The notes: generated from the sequence alone by a model not told the origin. A DNA stretch of 11,058 bases from Chthoniobacterales bacterium (GCA_017853515.1 JAFMJK010000056.1:1-11058), one strand, 5' to 3'; counted from the stretch's first letter, positions 1 to 7,448 are shown. Program-made: numbers and translations.

Positions 1-2194
1 TGGCCCGCGCCTGCATCTCGGAAATTTCCGGATAGCTGATGCCGAGGCGGCAACCTCGATGGCCGAGCATCGGATTGAACTCGTGCAGATCGTGAACGCG
101 CTTGGCGATTTTGTCCGCGCTGATCCCGAGTTTGTTGGCCAACGCGTTCTGCTGCGCGTGGTCGTGCGGCAGGAATTCGTGGAGCGGAGGATCGAGCAGG
201 CGGATGGTGGCGGGCAGGCCTTTGAGCGCCTTGAAGATGCCGATAAAGTCTTCCCGCTGGTAGGGAAGGAGCTTGGCCAGGGCCGCCTGACGGTCTTCCT
301 TCTTCTCGGCGAGGATCATCTCGCGGACAGCATCGATGCGGTCGCCCTCGAAGAACATGTGTTCCGTGCGGCAGAGACCGATGCCGGTCGCGCCGAAGGC
401 GACGGCGTTTTCCGTCTGCTCGGGCGTGTCGGCATTGGTGCGCACCCCGAGGCGGGCGCCTTTGTCGCACCACTTCATGAGTTGCGCGAAGTTCTGGTAA
501 ACATGGCTTTTGGCCGGACTGAGCGACTTCTCGACCAGCACCTGCACGATTTCCGAGGGCGCTGTTTTGATCTGGCCGTCGTAGACCTCGCCGGCCGTGC
601 CGTCGATGGAGAGGTAGTCTCCCTCGTGGTAAGTGCGGTCGCCGACCTTGAGCGTCTTGTCGTGGTAGTCGATATGCAGCGCTCCCGCGCCGCATACGCA
701 GACTTTGCCCATCTGGCGGGCGACGAGTGCGGCGTGCGAACTGACGCCGCCGCGCGCGGTGAGGATGCCTTCGGCTGCAATCATGCCACGCAGGTCTTCG
801 GGCGAAGTCTCGACGCGTACGAGGAGGACTTTTTCCCCGGCGGCCGCGGCTTCGACGCAGCGTTCGGCGTTGAAGTAGATCTTGCCCGAGGCCGCGCCGG
901 GGCCGGCGGGCAGTCCCTTGGCGATGACCTTGGCCGCCTTGACCGCGTCGCGATCGAAGATCGGGGCGAGGACCTGGTCCAGCTGCTCGGCCGGAACGCG
1001 GTGCACCGCTTTTTTCCAGTCGATCAATTTTTCCTTCACCATGTCGCAGGCGATTTTCACCGCGGCGAGGCCGGTCCGCTTTCCGTTGCGGGTCTGCAAC
1101 ATGAAGAGTTTGCCGTCTTCGACGGTAAACTCGAAGTCCTGCATGTCCGTGAAGTGTTTCTCGAGTGTCTTCTGCACCTTGAGCAGTTGCCGGTAAGCCG
1201 GCGGGAACTGCTTCTCCATCCCGATGACCGGCTCCGGCGTGCGCACGCCGGCGACGACGTCCTCGCCCTGCGCGTTGACCAGAAACTCGCCGTAGAGGAC
1301 CTTGGTGCCGCTGGCCGGATCGCGGGTGAAGGCGACGCCGGACCCGCTGGTTTCGCCCATGTTGCCGAAGACCATGGCCTGCACGTTGACTGCCGTGCCC
1401 CACTCGTGAGGGATGCCGTATTTGCGGCGGTAAACGATGGCGCGCTCGTTGTTCCAGGAGCCGAAGACCGCGCCGACCGCGCCCATCAGCTGCTGGCGCG
1501 GGTCGTTGGGGAATGTTTTTCCGGTGCGCTCCTTGACCAGGGCCTTGAAGCGGCGGACGAGCTCCTTGAGCGCCTTCGCATCGAGGGCGGTGTCGCTGAT
1601 ATGCGGATCATTGGGGAAAAGCTCGGCCTTGAGGTCTTCGATGACGGTCTCGAAGGGTTCATGGTCCTCTCCCGGGCGCTTCTGCACGCCCATGACCACG
1701 TCGCCATACATCTGGATGAAACGGCGGTAACAGTCGTAGGCGAAACGTTCGTTGTTGGTCAGGCGGGCCAGACCTTCCACCGTGGCGTCGTTCAGCCCGA
1801 GGTTGAGAATGGTGTCCATCATGCCGGGCATGGAATCGCGCGCACCGGAGCGCACGGCGACGAGCAGCGGGTTTTTCACCTCGCCGAATTTTTTGCCCAT
1901 GGATTTCTCCATCTTGACCACCGCCGCGTCGATCTGTGCATCGAGCTGCTTCGGGTAGGTGCGTTTGTGGTCGTAGTAATAGGTGCAGACTTCGGTGCTG
2001 ATGGTGAAACCGCACGGCACCGGCAGACCGATGCGTGTCATCTCCGCGAGGTTCGCGCCCTTGCCGCCGAGCAGGGCTTTCATCTTGCCGTCACCGTCGG
2101 CTTTGCCGTCGCCGAAATAGTAAACGTATTTTCCTTTGACCCCGGCTTTTTCCTCGGATTTTTTGCCGGCCTTTGTTTTGGACGATTTGCTCAT
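1..2194 (-). CDS. ppdK: Pyruvate, phosphate dikinase (C-terminus outside window)
   Basis: Interconverts pyruvate + ATP + Pi and phosphoenolpyruvate + AMP + PPi in the cytoplasm, at the glycolysis/gluconeogenesis junction. The minus strand reads 731 codons from ATG at 2192-2194 to the window edge without a stop. The family is usually about 870-900 residues, so the PEP/pyruvate-binding C-terminus with its catalytic Cys is missing here. Visible landmarks: GGKGANLAEM near residues 43-52 (nucleotide-binding domain), RSGARDSMPGMMDT, and the phosphohistidine loop GGVSSHAALVARQMGK with His487. Further on come GIGLCRTEHMFF, PATIRLLDPPLHEF and, close to the edge, LHEFNPMLGHRGCRLGISYPEI. About 20 Lys-rich residues precede the usual start of the fold (KYVYYFGDG). 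No Shine-Dalgarno is obvious, but a good promoter lies in the gap behind bioA. PEP synthase is excluded by the domain motifs. Confidence 0.96.
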   Translation of the reverse strand, partial: MSKSSKTKAGKKSEEKAGVKGKYVYYFGDGKADGDGKMKALLGGKGANLAEMTRIGLPVPCGFTISTEVCTYYYDHKRTYPKQLDAQIDAAVVKMEKSMGKKFGEVKNPLLVAVRSGARDSMPGMMDTILNLGLNDATVEGLARLTNNERFAYDCYRRFIQMYGDVVMGVQKRPGEDHEPFETVIEDLKAELFPNDPHISDTALDAKALKELVRRFKALVKERTGKTFPNDPRQQLMGAVGAVFGSWNNERAIVYRRKYGIPHEWGTAVNVQAMVFGNMGETSGSGVAFTRDPASGTKVLYGEFLVNAQGEDVVAGVRTPEPVIGMEKQFPPAYRQLLKVQKTLEKHFTDMQDFEFTVEDGKLFMLQTRNGKRTGLAAVKIACDMVKEKLIDWKKAVHRVPAEQLDQVLAPIFDRDAVKAAKVIAKGLPAGPGAASGKIYFNAERCVEAAAAGEKVLLVRVETSPEDLRGMIAAEGILTARGGVSSHAALVARQMGKVCVCGAGALHIDYHDKTLKVGDRTYHEGDYLSIDGTAGEVYDGQIKTAPSEIVQVLVEKSLSPAKSHVYQNFAQLMKWCDKGARLGVRTNADTPEQTENAVAFGATGIGLCRTEHMFFEGDRIDAVREMILAEKKEDRQAALAKLLPYQREDFIGIFKALKGLPATIRLLDPPLHEFLPHDHAQQNALANKLGISADKIAKRVHDLHEFNPMLGHRGCRLGISYPEISEMQARA

Positions 2195-2231
2195 GAATTT
2201 TGGTTGTAAAATGGATCGGACAGAACGCGTA

Positions 2232-2260
2232 GAATTATCGGGAAAGCGACGCGCTGTCAA
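2232..2260 (-). promoter_or_regulatory. Candidate sigma70-type promoter for ppdK
   Basis: On the minus strand a perfect TTGACA (2255-2260) is followed after 17 bases by TAATTC (2232-2237); overlapping registers read ATAATT or GATAAT. Transcription would begin around 2225, giving a leader of about 30 bases before the ppdK ATG. The 81-base gap between bioA and ppdK contains nothing else I recognise. The assignment rests on consensus match alone. Confidence 0.5.
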
Positions 2261-2275
2261 AGCCGGACCGCCGCT

Positions 2276-3586
2276 TCAAGCCGCGCAGACATCGCGAAGG
2301 GCCGACCGGAGCGCGCCGACCGCGCTTTCGAGTTCCTCGTCCGTGAGGCAAAGCGGTGGCATCAGCACCAGCGTGTCCCGGATGGGCCGGGTCAGCAGGC
2401 CGTGCCGCCGGGCGGCCAGACAAACCTTGGCGCCTGTCTGCTCTTGCCACGGGTAGGGAACGCCGGGAGCGCGGACGATATCGATGCCGGCGATGAAGCC
2501 GCACTGGCGGATCTCGCCCGCGTGAGGCTCCCGCCCAAAGGCGGACAAAAGGTCACGCATTCTGGCAATCTTCGGTTGGAGCTGCGCGAGCGTTTGTTCC
2601 TCCTCGAAGATTTCCAGGCTGGCCAGTGCCGAGGCGCAGCCGAGCGGGTTGCCGCAGTAGCTGTGACCGTAAAAAAGCGTCTTCATCTCTGCGTAATCGC
2701 CGAGAAACGCGGCGAACACTTTTTCCGTGGTCAGCGTGGCGGCAAGCGGCATGGTGCCGCCGCTCAAGCCTTTGGCCAGGGCGATGAAATCCGGCACGAC
2801 GCCCTCGTGCTGGCAGGCGAACATCTTTCCGGTGCGCCCGAATCCCGTCATGACTTCGTCAAGAATGAGGAAAACTCCGTTCCGGTCGCACCACGCGCGC
2901 AGTTCGCGAAGCAACCCCGCTGGCCAAAGGCGCATTCCGCCCGCGCCTTGGACCAATGGCTCGATGACCACGCCGGCCAGCGACGCTCTGGTTGCCGCGT
3001 CGAGATTTTCTAGCGCAGCCAAGCCGTCGACGCGAAGCACCGGAAAACTCAGCGGGGCAAAGCGGTCTTGGAACGCGGCGATGCCGCCGAGGCTCGCCGC
3101 CCCGGCTGTGTCGCCATGGTAAGCGCGATCGAAGGCGGCAAAACGGCAACGCTCGGGATTTCCCGTGAGCTGGTTGTATTGCACGGCCATTTTGAGGGCG
3201 ACCTCGATGGCCGTGGATCCGTCGTCGGAATAAAACACACGCGTCAGCGTCTGCGGCGGGAAGAGTGCGACAAGTTTTTCGGCCAACCTGGCGGCCGGCT
3301 CGTTGGTGAAACCCAGAAAGGAGCTATGGGCCAATTTCGCCGCCTGCTCTTGGATGGCGCGGACGATGCGCGGATGGGAGTGCCCGTGAATGTTGGTCCA
3401 GATGGAGCTGTTGCCATCGAGGTATTCGCGCCCCTCGCTGTCAATGAGGACGCTGCCGCGCCCCTCCGTGATCACCAGAGGGTCGTGCCCCGGCGCGCAC
3501 CAATCGCGCATCTGCGTGAAAGGATGCCAGATATGCTTTTTGTCGATTTCCGCTGGACCGCCTTTACCCATGGCTTCCGTGAGCAT
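2276..3586 (-). CDS. bioA: Adenosylmethionine-8-amino-7-oxononanoate aminotransferase (DAPA aminotransferase)
   Basis: PLP-dependent class III aminotransferase of biotin synthesis. It converts 7-keto-8-aminopelargonate to 7,8-diaminopelargonate in the cytoplasm. The 436-residue product (E. coli BioA is about 430) begins with the typical DKKHIWHPFTQM at 15-26. It carries YSDDGSTAIEVALKMA at 119-134, RAYHGDT at 154-160 and LDEVMTGFGRTG at 242-253, where Asp243 contacts the PLP ring nitrogen. Lys272 in ALAKGLSGGTMPLA is the Schiff-base residue. The open frame extends 33 codons further upstream, but the ATG at 3586 is chosen because AGGAG sits 7 bases before it and the length then fits the family. 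Position 306-314 reads YGHSYCGNP, rather than the HGPTF type of E. coli BioA. No other bio genes are visible. The gene diverges from the mla operon and points toward ppdK. Confidence 0.93.
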   Translation of the reverse strand: MLTEAMGKGGPAEIDKKHIWHPFTQMRDWCAPGHDPLVITEGRGSVLIDSEGREYLDGNSSIWTNIHGHSHPRIVRAIQEQAAKLAHSSFLGFTNEPAARLAEKLVALFPPQTLTRVFYSDDGSTAIEVALKMAVQYNQLTGNPERCRFAAFDRAYHGDTAGAASLGGIAAFQDRFAPLSFPVLRVDGLAALENLDAATRASLAGVVIEPLVQGAGGMRLWPAGLLRELRAWCDRNGVFLILDEVMTGFGRTGKMFACQHEGVVPDFIALAKGLSGGTMPLAATLTTEKVFAAFLGDYAEMKTLFYGHSYCGNPLGCASALASLEIFEEEQTLAQLQPKIARMRDLLSAFGREPHAGEIRQCGFIAGIDIVRAPGVPYPWQEQTGAKVCLAARRHGLLTRPIRDTLVLMPPLCLTDEELESAVGALRSALRDVCAA

Positions 3587-3593
3587 AGGTCTG

Positions 3594-3598
3594 CTCCT
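3594..3598 (-). promoter_or_regulatory. Ribosome binding site that fixes the bioA start
   Basis: AGGAG on the minus strand, seven bases before the ATG at 3586. It is a much better start than the upstream ATG codons of the same open frame and sets the protein at 436 residues. Confidence 0.8.
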
Positions 3599-3599
3599 G

Positions 3600-3616
3600 C
3601 CGCGGACAAGCCGCGG
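3600..3616. repeat. Twin CCGCGG palindromes between bioA and mlaE
   Basis: CCGCGG (3600-3605), ACAAG, CCGCGG (3611-3616). Each hexamer is self-complementary and the pair is spaced 11 bases centre to centre, about one helical turn. In bioA mRNA the two copies can pair as a 6-bp hairpin with a 5-base loop, ending just before the AGGAG ribosome binding site. It could be an operator or a translation-control hairpin; chance is possible in such GC-rich DNA. It does not resemble the BirA operator. Confidence 0.4.
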
Positions 3617-3629
3617 AAGCAGCGCGGCT

Positions 3630-3660
3630 TTGCCACGGGCCCGACTTTCTGCCATACGAT
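3630..3660 (+). promoter_or_regulatory. Weak candidate promoter for the mla operon
   Basis: TTGCCA (3630-3635) is followed by 17 bases and CATACG (3653-3658) with a TG one base before it; the alternative register is TACGAT at 3655-3660. Transcription would then start around 3665-3668, essentially at the proposed GTG of mlaE. The match is modest and the assignment tentative. Confidence 0.3.
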
Positions 3661-3665
3661 GCGCG

Positions 3666-4442
3666 GTGGTCGGAAGCATTGGCAACTTTGTCGTGACGCG
3701 TGTGCGCGGTTTGGGCGATTACGCCCTTTTCGTCGCGCAATCGGTGGCCTCGGCTTTGGCCACGCGGCGGCTTCCTTCGCGGATTGCGCGCGCCATTTAC
3801 GAGCAGGGGTTTCGCTGCATGCCCGTCATTTTGATTGTCGGCTTGTTCACCGGATTGGTTCTCGGGCTGCAGGGCTACCACGTCCTCAACCGCTTCGGGT
3901 CGGAGGGGCTGCTCGGCGCGCTTGTCTCTCTCAGTCTCGTCCGTGAAATGGCGCCGGTGCTGGCCGCCATCATGCTCGTGGGGCAGGCGGGCTCGGCCCT
4001 GGCTGCCGAGCTGGGCATCCAGCGCAACTCGGAGCAGATCGCGGCTTTGGAAACCATGGGCGTGAGCAGCCACGGTTATCTTGTCGCGCCGCGACTGATC
4101 GCCTCGCTTGTGTCCTACCCGATGCAAACCGCGTTGTTCGTCGTCGTCGGCCTTTGGGGAGGGAGTCTGTCCGGATCGTTGCTGCTCGGCGTCGATCCCG
4201 GTGTCTATTGGTCGTCGGTCGAGCGCGCGGTCAAGGAAGCGGATGTGCGCGAGTGTTTCATCAAGGCGCTCACCTTCGGTTTGCTCACCATCAGCATTTG
4301 CGCTTACCAAGGCTTCCACGCCCATCGCGTGCGCGGATCGACCGGCGCGCGCGCGGTCAGCGCCGCCACGACCAAAGCCGTCGTCCTTTCCTGCATCGCC
4401 GTGCTCGCCGCCGACTACGTGATCACATCGTTCCTCGTCTGA
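3666..4442 (+). CDS. mlaE: Mla phospholipid transport ABC permease MlaE
   Basis: Inner-membrane permease of the Mla system, which moves phospholipids between the inner and outer membranes. With the GTG at 3666 the product is 258 residues (E. coli MlaE is 260). Starting earlier would overlap bioA coding. The chain has an amphipathic N-terminus, then hydrophobic segments beginning near MPVILIVGLFTGLVLGLQ (about 52-69). The family signature follows as GQAGSALAAELGIQRNSEQI and LETMGVSSHGYLVAPRL. Two or more hydrophobic stretches fill the C-terminal half. No Shine-Dalgarno precedes the GTG; in-frame GTGs at 3693 and 3702 are alternatives but would cut into the N-terminal helix. The stop overlaps the mlaF start as TGATG, implying translational coupling. 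This is the first gene of the operon. Confidence 0.92.
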   Translation: MVGSIGNFVVTRVRGLGDYALFVAQSVASALATRRLPSRIARAIYEQGFRCMPVILIVGLFTGLVLGLQGYHVLNRFGSEGLLGALVSLSLVREMAPVLAAIMLVGQAGSALAAELGIQRNSEQIAALETMGVSSHGYLVAPRLIASLVSYPMQTALFVVVGLWGGSLSGSLLLGVDPGVYWSSVERAVKEADVRECFIKALTFGLLTISICAYQGFHAHRVRGSTGARAVSAATTKAVVLSCIAVLAADYVITSFLV

Positions 4443-5293
4443 TGTCCGCGACCACCACGACAACACAGGCCTCGCGCCATGGCTCCGCCCCCTCGGGCGC
4501 GCCGATTCTGCATGTGGAAGACCTGCACAAGAGTTTCGGTCCGCGCACCGTCCTGCGCGGGGTCGGATTCTCCGTCGCCCGGGGCAGCGTCTTCACCGTT
4601 CTCGGCCCGAGCGGGGCGGGCAAGTCCGTCCTGCTGAAGTGCCTCGCCAATATCGAGGAACCGGACACGGGAAAAATTTCCTTCGACGGACGCGTCATGG
4701 ATTTCCGCCGCAAGGACGCGCGCGCCGAGTTTCACCGTCGCTGCAGTTTCCTGTTCCAAGGCAACGCGCTTTTCGACTCGCTCACCGCGCTGGAGAACGT
4801 GGCGCTCCCGCTCGAGCAAACCACGGCGCTCTCGCGGTCCGAGATCCGCAAACGCTCTTTGGATGCGCTGAAACAGTTGGAGTTGGAGGATCACGAGGAT
4901 CACTATCCGAGCATGCTTTCGGGCGGGATGCAGAAGCGCCTCGCGCTGGCCCGCGCCATCGTGACCCGTCCCGAAATGGTGTTTTTCGACGAGCCCACGG
5001 CGGGCCTCGACCCCCTCCGGCGCAACGCCGTGTTCGCCATGATCGCCAAATACCAGAAGGTCTTCGGTTTTACCGCGCTCATCGTCACGCACGACGTGCC
5101 CGAGGCCCTGGAGGCCAGTTCGGTCGTGGCCTTGCTGTACCAAGGCGGGATTTGTTTTTGCGGAACCCCCGCCGAATTTTCCGCTTCGGATCATCCGGTG
5201 GTTGCTTCTTTCCGCGACAGCTCCGATGCTTTGCGTGCCACGCTCGCCGCCGTGCGCCGGGGCGAAGAAGTGATTTCAGACGAAGAACCATGA
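4442..5293 (+). CDS. mlaF: Mla phospholipid transport ATP-binding protein MlaF
   Basis: Cytoplasmic ATPase that powers the MlaE permease. The 283-residue product has every ABC element: Walker A GPSGAGKS (55-62), Q-loop Gln106 in FLFQGNALFDSLT, signature LSGGM (159-163), Walker B VFFDE with Asp183 and the likely catalytic Glu184, D-loop AGLDP, and H-loop His217 in VTHD. The FQGNALFDSLTALENV stretch is typical of the MlaF/Mkl branch serving MCE transporters rather than of amino-acid importers. About 20 Ser/Thr-rich residues precede the domain. The ATG shares its A with the mlaE stop (TGATG). The stop overlaps the mlaD ATG by four bases (ATGA). Confidence 0.95.
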   Translation: MSATTTTTQASRHGSAPSGAPILHVEDLHKSFGPRTVLRGVGFSVARGSVFTVLGPSGAGKSVLLKCLANIEEPDTGKISFDGRVMDFRRKDARAEFHRRCSFLFQGNALFDSLTALENVALPLEQTTALSRSEIRKRSLDALKQLELEDHEDHYPSMLSGGMQKRLALARAIVTRPEMVFFDEPTAGLDPLRRNAVFAMIAKYQKVFGFTALIVTHDVPEALEASSVVALLYQGGICFCGTPAEFSASDHPVVASFRDSSDALRATLAAVRRGEEVISDEEP

Positions 5294-5799
5294 CAGACAA
5301 ACGACTGGAATTCGGTGTGGGGCTGTTTGTCCTCCTCGGGCTTGCCGCGGTTGTCTACCTCACGGTCAAACTCGGCACGGGGTCTTTCGTCGCGGCGGAT
5401 ACTTATCCACTGGAAGCGCGCTTCGCCAACACCGGCGGACTGAACAAAGGGAGCACCGTGATGCTTGGCGGAGTGACCGTCGGGCGCGTCGAAGGCATAC
5501 GTCTCGACCCGGCGGATTTCAGCGCCATCGTCGACATGAGCATCATGAGAGAGGTCCAACTCCCCGCCGACACCATGGCTTCGATCAAAACCTCGGGTCT
5601 GATCGGAGACAAATTTGTTGCTTTGGCGCCCGGAGCCGAAGAGTCTTTTCTCAAACCTTCCGAACGAATCGTCATGACCGAGTCAGCTGTCGAACTTGAG
5701 TCGCTCATCAGCAAAATGGCCTTCGGCAGCGTCAAGGAAGACGAGGAAACATCGTCCGGCGAAGCGCCAAGCGCCGCTGCCGCAAATTCCGAACCGTGA
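5290..5799 (+). CDS. mlaD: Mla MCE-domain substrate-binding protein MlaD
   Basis: Membrane-anchored periplasmic protein whose MCE domains form a ring over MlaE and pass phospholipid to or from MlaC. It is 169 residues (E. coli 183). A single N-terminal membrane helix lies at about 9-27 (GVGLFVLLGLAAVVYLTVK). One MCE domain follows at about 38-115, with the conserved FANTGGLNKGSTVMLGGVTV and the IKTSGLIGDKFVAL stretch. A helical tail with ELESLISKMAFG follows, and the protein ends in an Ala/Ser/Glu-rich, probably disordered, segment, the same layout as E. coli MlaD. The start overlaps the mlaF stop (ATGA) and the stop overlaps the mlaC start (TGATG). Confidence 0.95.
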   Translation: MTDKRLEFGVGLFVLLGLAAVVYLTVKLGTGSFVAADTYPLEARFANTGGLNKGSTVMLGGVTVGRVEGIRLDPADFSAIVDMSIMREVQLPADTMASIKTSGLIGDKFVALAPGAEESFLKPSERIVMTESAVELESLISKMAFGSVKEDEETSSGEAPSAAAANSEP

Positions 5800-6374
5800 T
5801 GACTCTCAAAAAAATGGTGCTCTTTCTCGCGTCGGCAGCGGTGTCCTTCCAGGCCTTCGCTGCCGGCGACCCGGAGTCCACTCTGCGAGAGGCAATGCAA
5901 GAAGCCGTCACCGTGGCCAATGCCTCGGCGGGCGGCCGCGCCTTGGCGGACAAATTGCAACCGCTCCTCGAGCGGCGCGTTTGCTTCGAATCCATGACAC
6001 GCCGTGCCATCGGCCCCGGTTGGCGTGAGTTTTCCCCGGCCCAGCAAGCCGAGGCGACCCGGCTTTTCACCAAGCTGATCATCCGCAGCTACAGCAACAA
6101 GTTCACCCCGGGAGAGGAACCGGAAGTGAAATATCTCAAGGGCTCCTCGCAGGGACCGGACAAGATCGAGATCCCCACCTCGATGCTCTACAAAGGCAGC
6201 CGCTACAGCATCGTCTACCGCATGGAAAACCGCGGCAAATGGCTGATCACCGACATCTTGGTGGAAGGCGTCAGCCTCATTGCCAATTACCGGGCGCAGT
6301 TCAACGAACTTTTCAAAAGGGGCGGCGTGAACGCGGTGATGGATTCGCTGAAAAAGTCCGTCGCCGACACGTGA
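5799..6374 (+). CDS. mlaC: Periplasmic phospholipid carrier MlaC
   Basis: Soluble periplasmic shuttle that carries phospholipid between MlaD and the outer-membrane MlaA complex. The 191-residue precursor starts with a signal peptide, KK followed by a hydrophobic run, with likely cleavage after AFA at 19-21. The mature part has the MlaC/Ttg2D pattern: FESMTRRAIGPGWREFSPAQ, then FTKLIIRSYSNKF, YSIVYRMENRGKWLITDILV and finally GVSLIANYRAQFNELF near the C-terminus. The ATG at 5799 shares its A with the mlaD stop (TGATG). The codon just before it is an in-frame GTG at 5796, a possible alternative that adds one residue. Confidence 0.92.
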   Translation: MTLKKMVLFLASAAVSFQAFAAGDPESTLREAMQEAVTVANASAGGRALADKLQPLLERRVCFESMTRRAIGPGWREFSPAQQAEATRLFTKLIIRSYSNKFTPGEEPEVKYLKGSSQGPDKIEIPTSMLYKGSRYSIVYRMENRGKWLITDILVEGVSLIANYRAQFNELFKRGGVNAVMDSLKKSVADT

Positions 6375-6376
6375 TC

Positions 6377-7174
6377 ATGCGTATTTTTTGTCTCCTCGCT
6401 TGCGCGAGCGTTTTGCTTCTCGGTGGCTGTGCCGGCAAAGGCCGTGTCACGGAAGGCGAGCAGCCTGCTCCAACAGGCAAGGGCGCGCAGGCCGCAAGCG
6501 ATGGCAAGGCCGTGGCGGGCGCGTCCGACGACGACTGGGATGATGTGGCCGAGGTAAAAGTGTCCGATCCGATCGAACCCGTGAATCGCGGCGTGTTTTG
6601 GTTCAATCACCAACTCTACCGATACGTGGCCAAGCCTTTCTCCGCCGCCTACAGATTCGTTTTTCCGGAAATCGTCCGCAAAGGCATAGGCAACGCTTAT
6701 GACAATGTCCGCTTTCCTGTGCGTTTCGTGAACCACACGCTCCAGGGGCGCCTCGACCGCACGGCCCAGGAGACCGGGCGATTCGTGGTCAACACCACCG
6801 CCGGGGTCGGGGGCCTGATGAAGCCGGCGGACAAGATCCCTGCGCTCGCCGATGTGCCCAAGGCCGACACCGGCCAGACCTTCGCCAAATGGGGCGTTCC
6901 CCACGGTCCGTATCTTGTTTTTCCCGTGCTCGGTCCGACCAGTTGCCGCGATCTGGTCGGCACGGCCGGCGATACCGCCCTCAATCCCGTTGCTTGGCTG
7001 GGATTCCTCTTCGGCGGCGCGGGGTGGACGACCGCGGTCTCCGCTCCCTCCGGCGCCCATGGCGTGCCCGATCAGATGGACCGCTACGACGCGGCGACCA
7101 AAGACTCGCTCGATCCCTACATCGCGGCGCGCACCAGCTACATCCAATACCGCGAGGCGCAGAAGAAGAAGTAG
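6377..7174 (+). CDS. mlaA: Outer-membrane phospholipid-removal lipoprotein MlaA (VacJ)
   Basis: Outer-membrane lipoprotein that, with a porin, removes phospholipids from the outer leaflet and hands them to MlaC. It is 265 residues. A lipoprotein signal ends in LGGC with the lipidated Cys at 18, followed by a linker of about 45 mostly Gly/Ala/Ser/Asp residues. The VacJ fold begins at SDPIEPVNRGVFWFNHQLYR (63-82) and continues with GRFVVNTTAGVGGLMKPAD, GQTFAKWGVPHGPYLVFPVLG and SLDPYIAARTSYIQYR. The ATG lies two bases after the mlaC stop. An in-frame GTG at 6371 overlapping that stop is an alternative start. Having mlaA inside the operon differs from E. coli, where it is unlinked. This is the last gene of the run. 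Confidence 0.94.
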   Translation: MRIFCLLACASVLLLGGCAGKGRVTEGEQPAPTGKGAQAASDGKAVAGASDDDWDDVAEVKVSDPIEPVNRGVFWFNHQLYRYVAKPFSAAYRFVFPEIVRKGIGNAYDNVRFPVRFVNHTLQGRLDRTAQETGRFVVNTTAGVGGLMKPADKIPALADVPKADTGQTFAKWGVPHGPYLVFPVLGPTSCRDLVGTAGDTALNPVAWLGFLFGGAGWTTAVSAPSGAHGVPDQMDRYDAATKDSLDPYIAARTSYIQYREAQKKK

Positions 7175-7175
7175 G

Positions 7176-7200
7176 GCCGGCCCGGAATCATTCGGCCGGC
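7176..7200. terminator. GC-rich hairpin between convergent genes
   Basis: GCCGGCC (7176-7182) can pair with GGCCGGC (7194-7200) across an 11-base loop, starting two bases after the mlaA stop. The stop codon of the convergent minus-strand gene lies in the loop. Position and stability suit a shared transcription end, but neither strand shows a T tract, so a simple intrinsic terminator is not demonstrated. Confidence 0.35.
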
Positions 7201-7448
7201 GCCGACTCCGCCAGCATTTTGTCGGCGAGCAACACGTCCTCGTGCGAGGCGCGGCGGCGCTGGTATTTGCGCCACAAAATATCGCGCAATTCCGCGAGAT
7301 CCGATCGCTCCGGCTTTTCGTGATAGGTCCAGTCCTCTTCGTGTTTCAGTTTGGACTGCAGCTTCCATCGCCCCTGATTCTTGACCGCGCGAACCTCCCG
7401 CTTTTCTCCTTCTTCGGTCCGATGGGTCCAAGCGTGCAGGTTGCGCAT
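7188..7448 (-). CDS. Small basic protein of unknown function
   Basis: I do not recognise this gene. From ATG at 7448 it encodes 86 residues, very rich in charge (Arg, Lys, Glu, Asp), with no signal peptide or membrane segment. The C-terminal half looks helical (DLAELRDILWRKYQRRRASH, then EDVLLADKMLAES). Coding is supported by this natural-looking C-terminus and by G/C at most third codon positions over 7188-7370. The start is uncertain: no Shine-Dalgarno precedes the ATG, and plausible protein sequence (ALLGLRGWSVNPLAKKWRTA) continues upstream in frame to about 7530 without a usual start codon. That upstream part would overlap the promoter proposed for the opposite strand. A longer gene with an unusual start, or a decayed 5' end, are the alternatives. 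It converges on mlaA. Confidence 0.5.
   Translation of the reverse strand: MRNLHAWTHRTEEGEKREVRAVKNQGRWKLQSKLKHEEDWTYHEKPERSDLAELRDILWRKYQRRRASHEDVLLADKMLAESAPAE

Noticed and set aside
59..2209. A 716-codon open frame on the plus strand
   Set aside because: It is the antisense shadow of ppdK. The minus strand in this interval reads a full set of pyruvate phosphate dikinase motifs, while the plus-strand product has no recognisable domain and a skewed composition.
3587..3685. A 33-residue N-terminal extension of BioA
   Set aside because: The family starts near DKKHIWHPFTQM, and an AGGAG seven bases before the ATG at 3586 fixes the start there.
3068..3946. A 292-codon plus-strand frame across the bioA/mlaE junction, and a 300-codon minus-strand frame at 3564-4466
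   Set aside because: Both are shadows of bioA and mlaE, whose products have clear family motifs. GC-rich coding DNA commonly leaves long open frames opposite genes.
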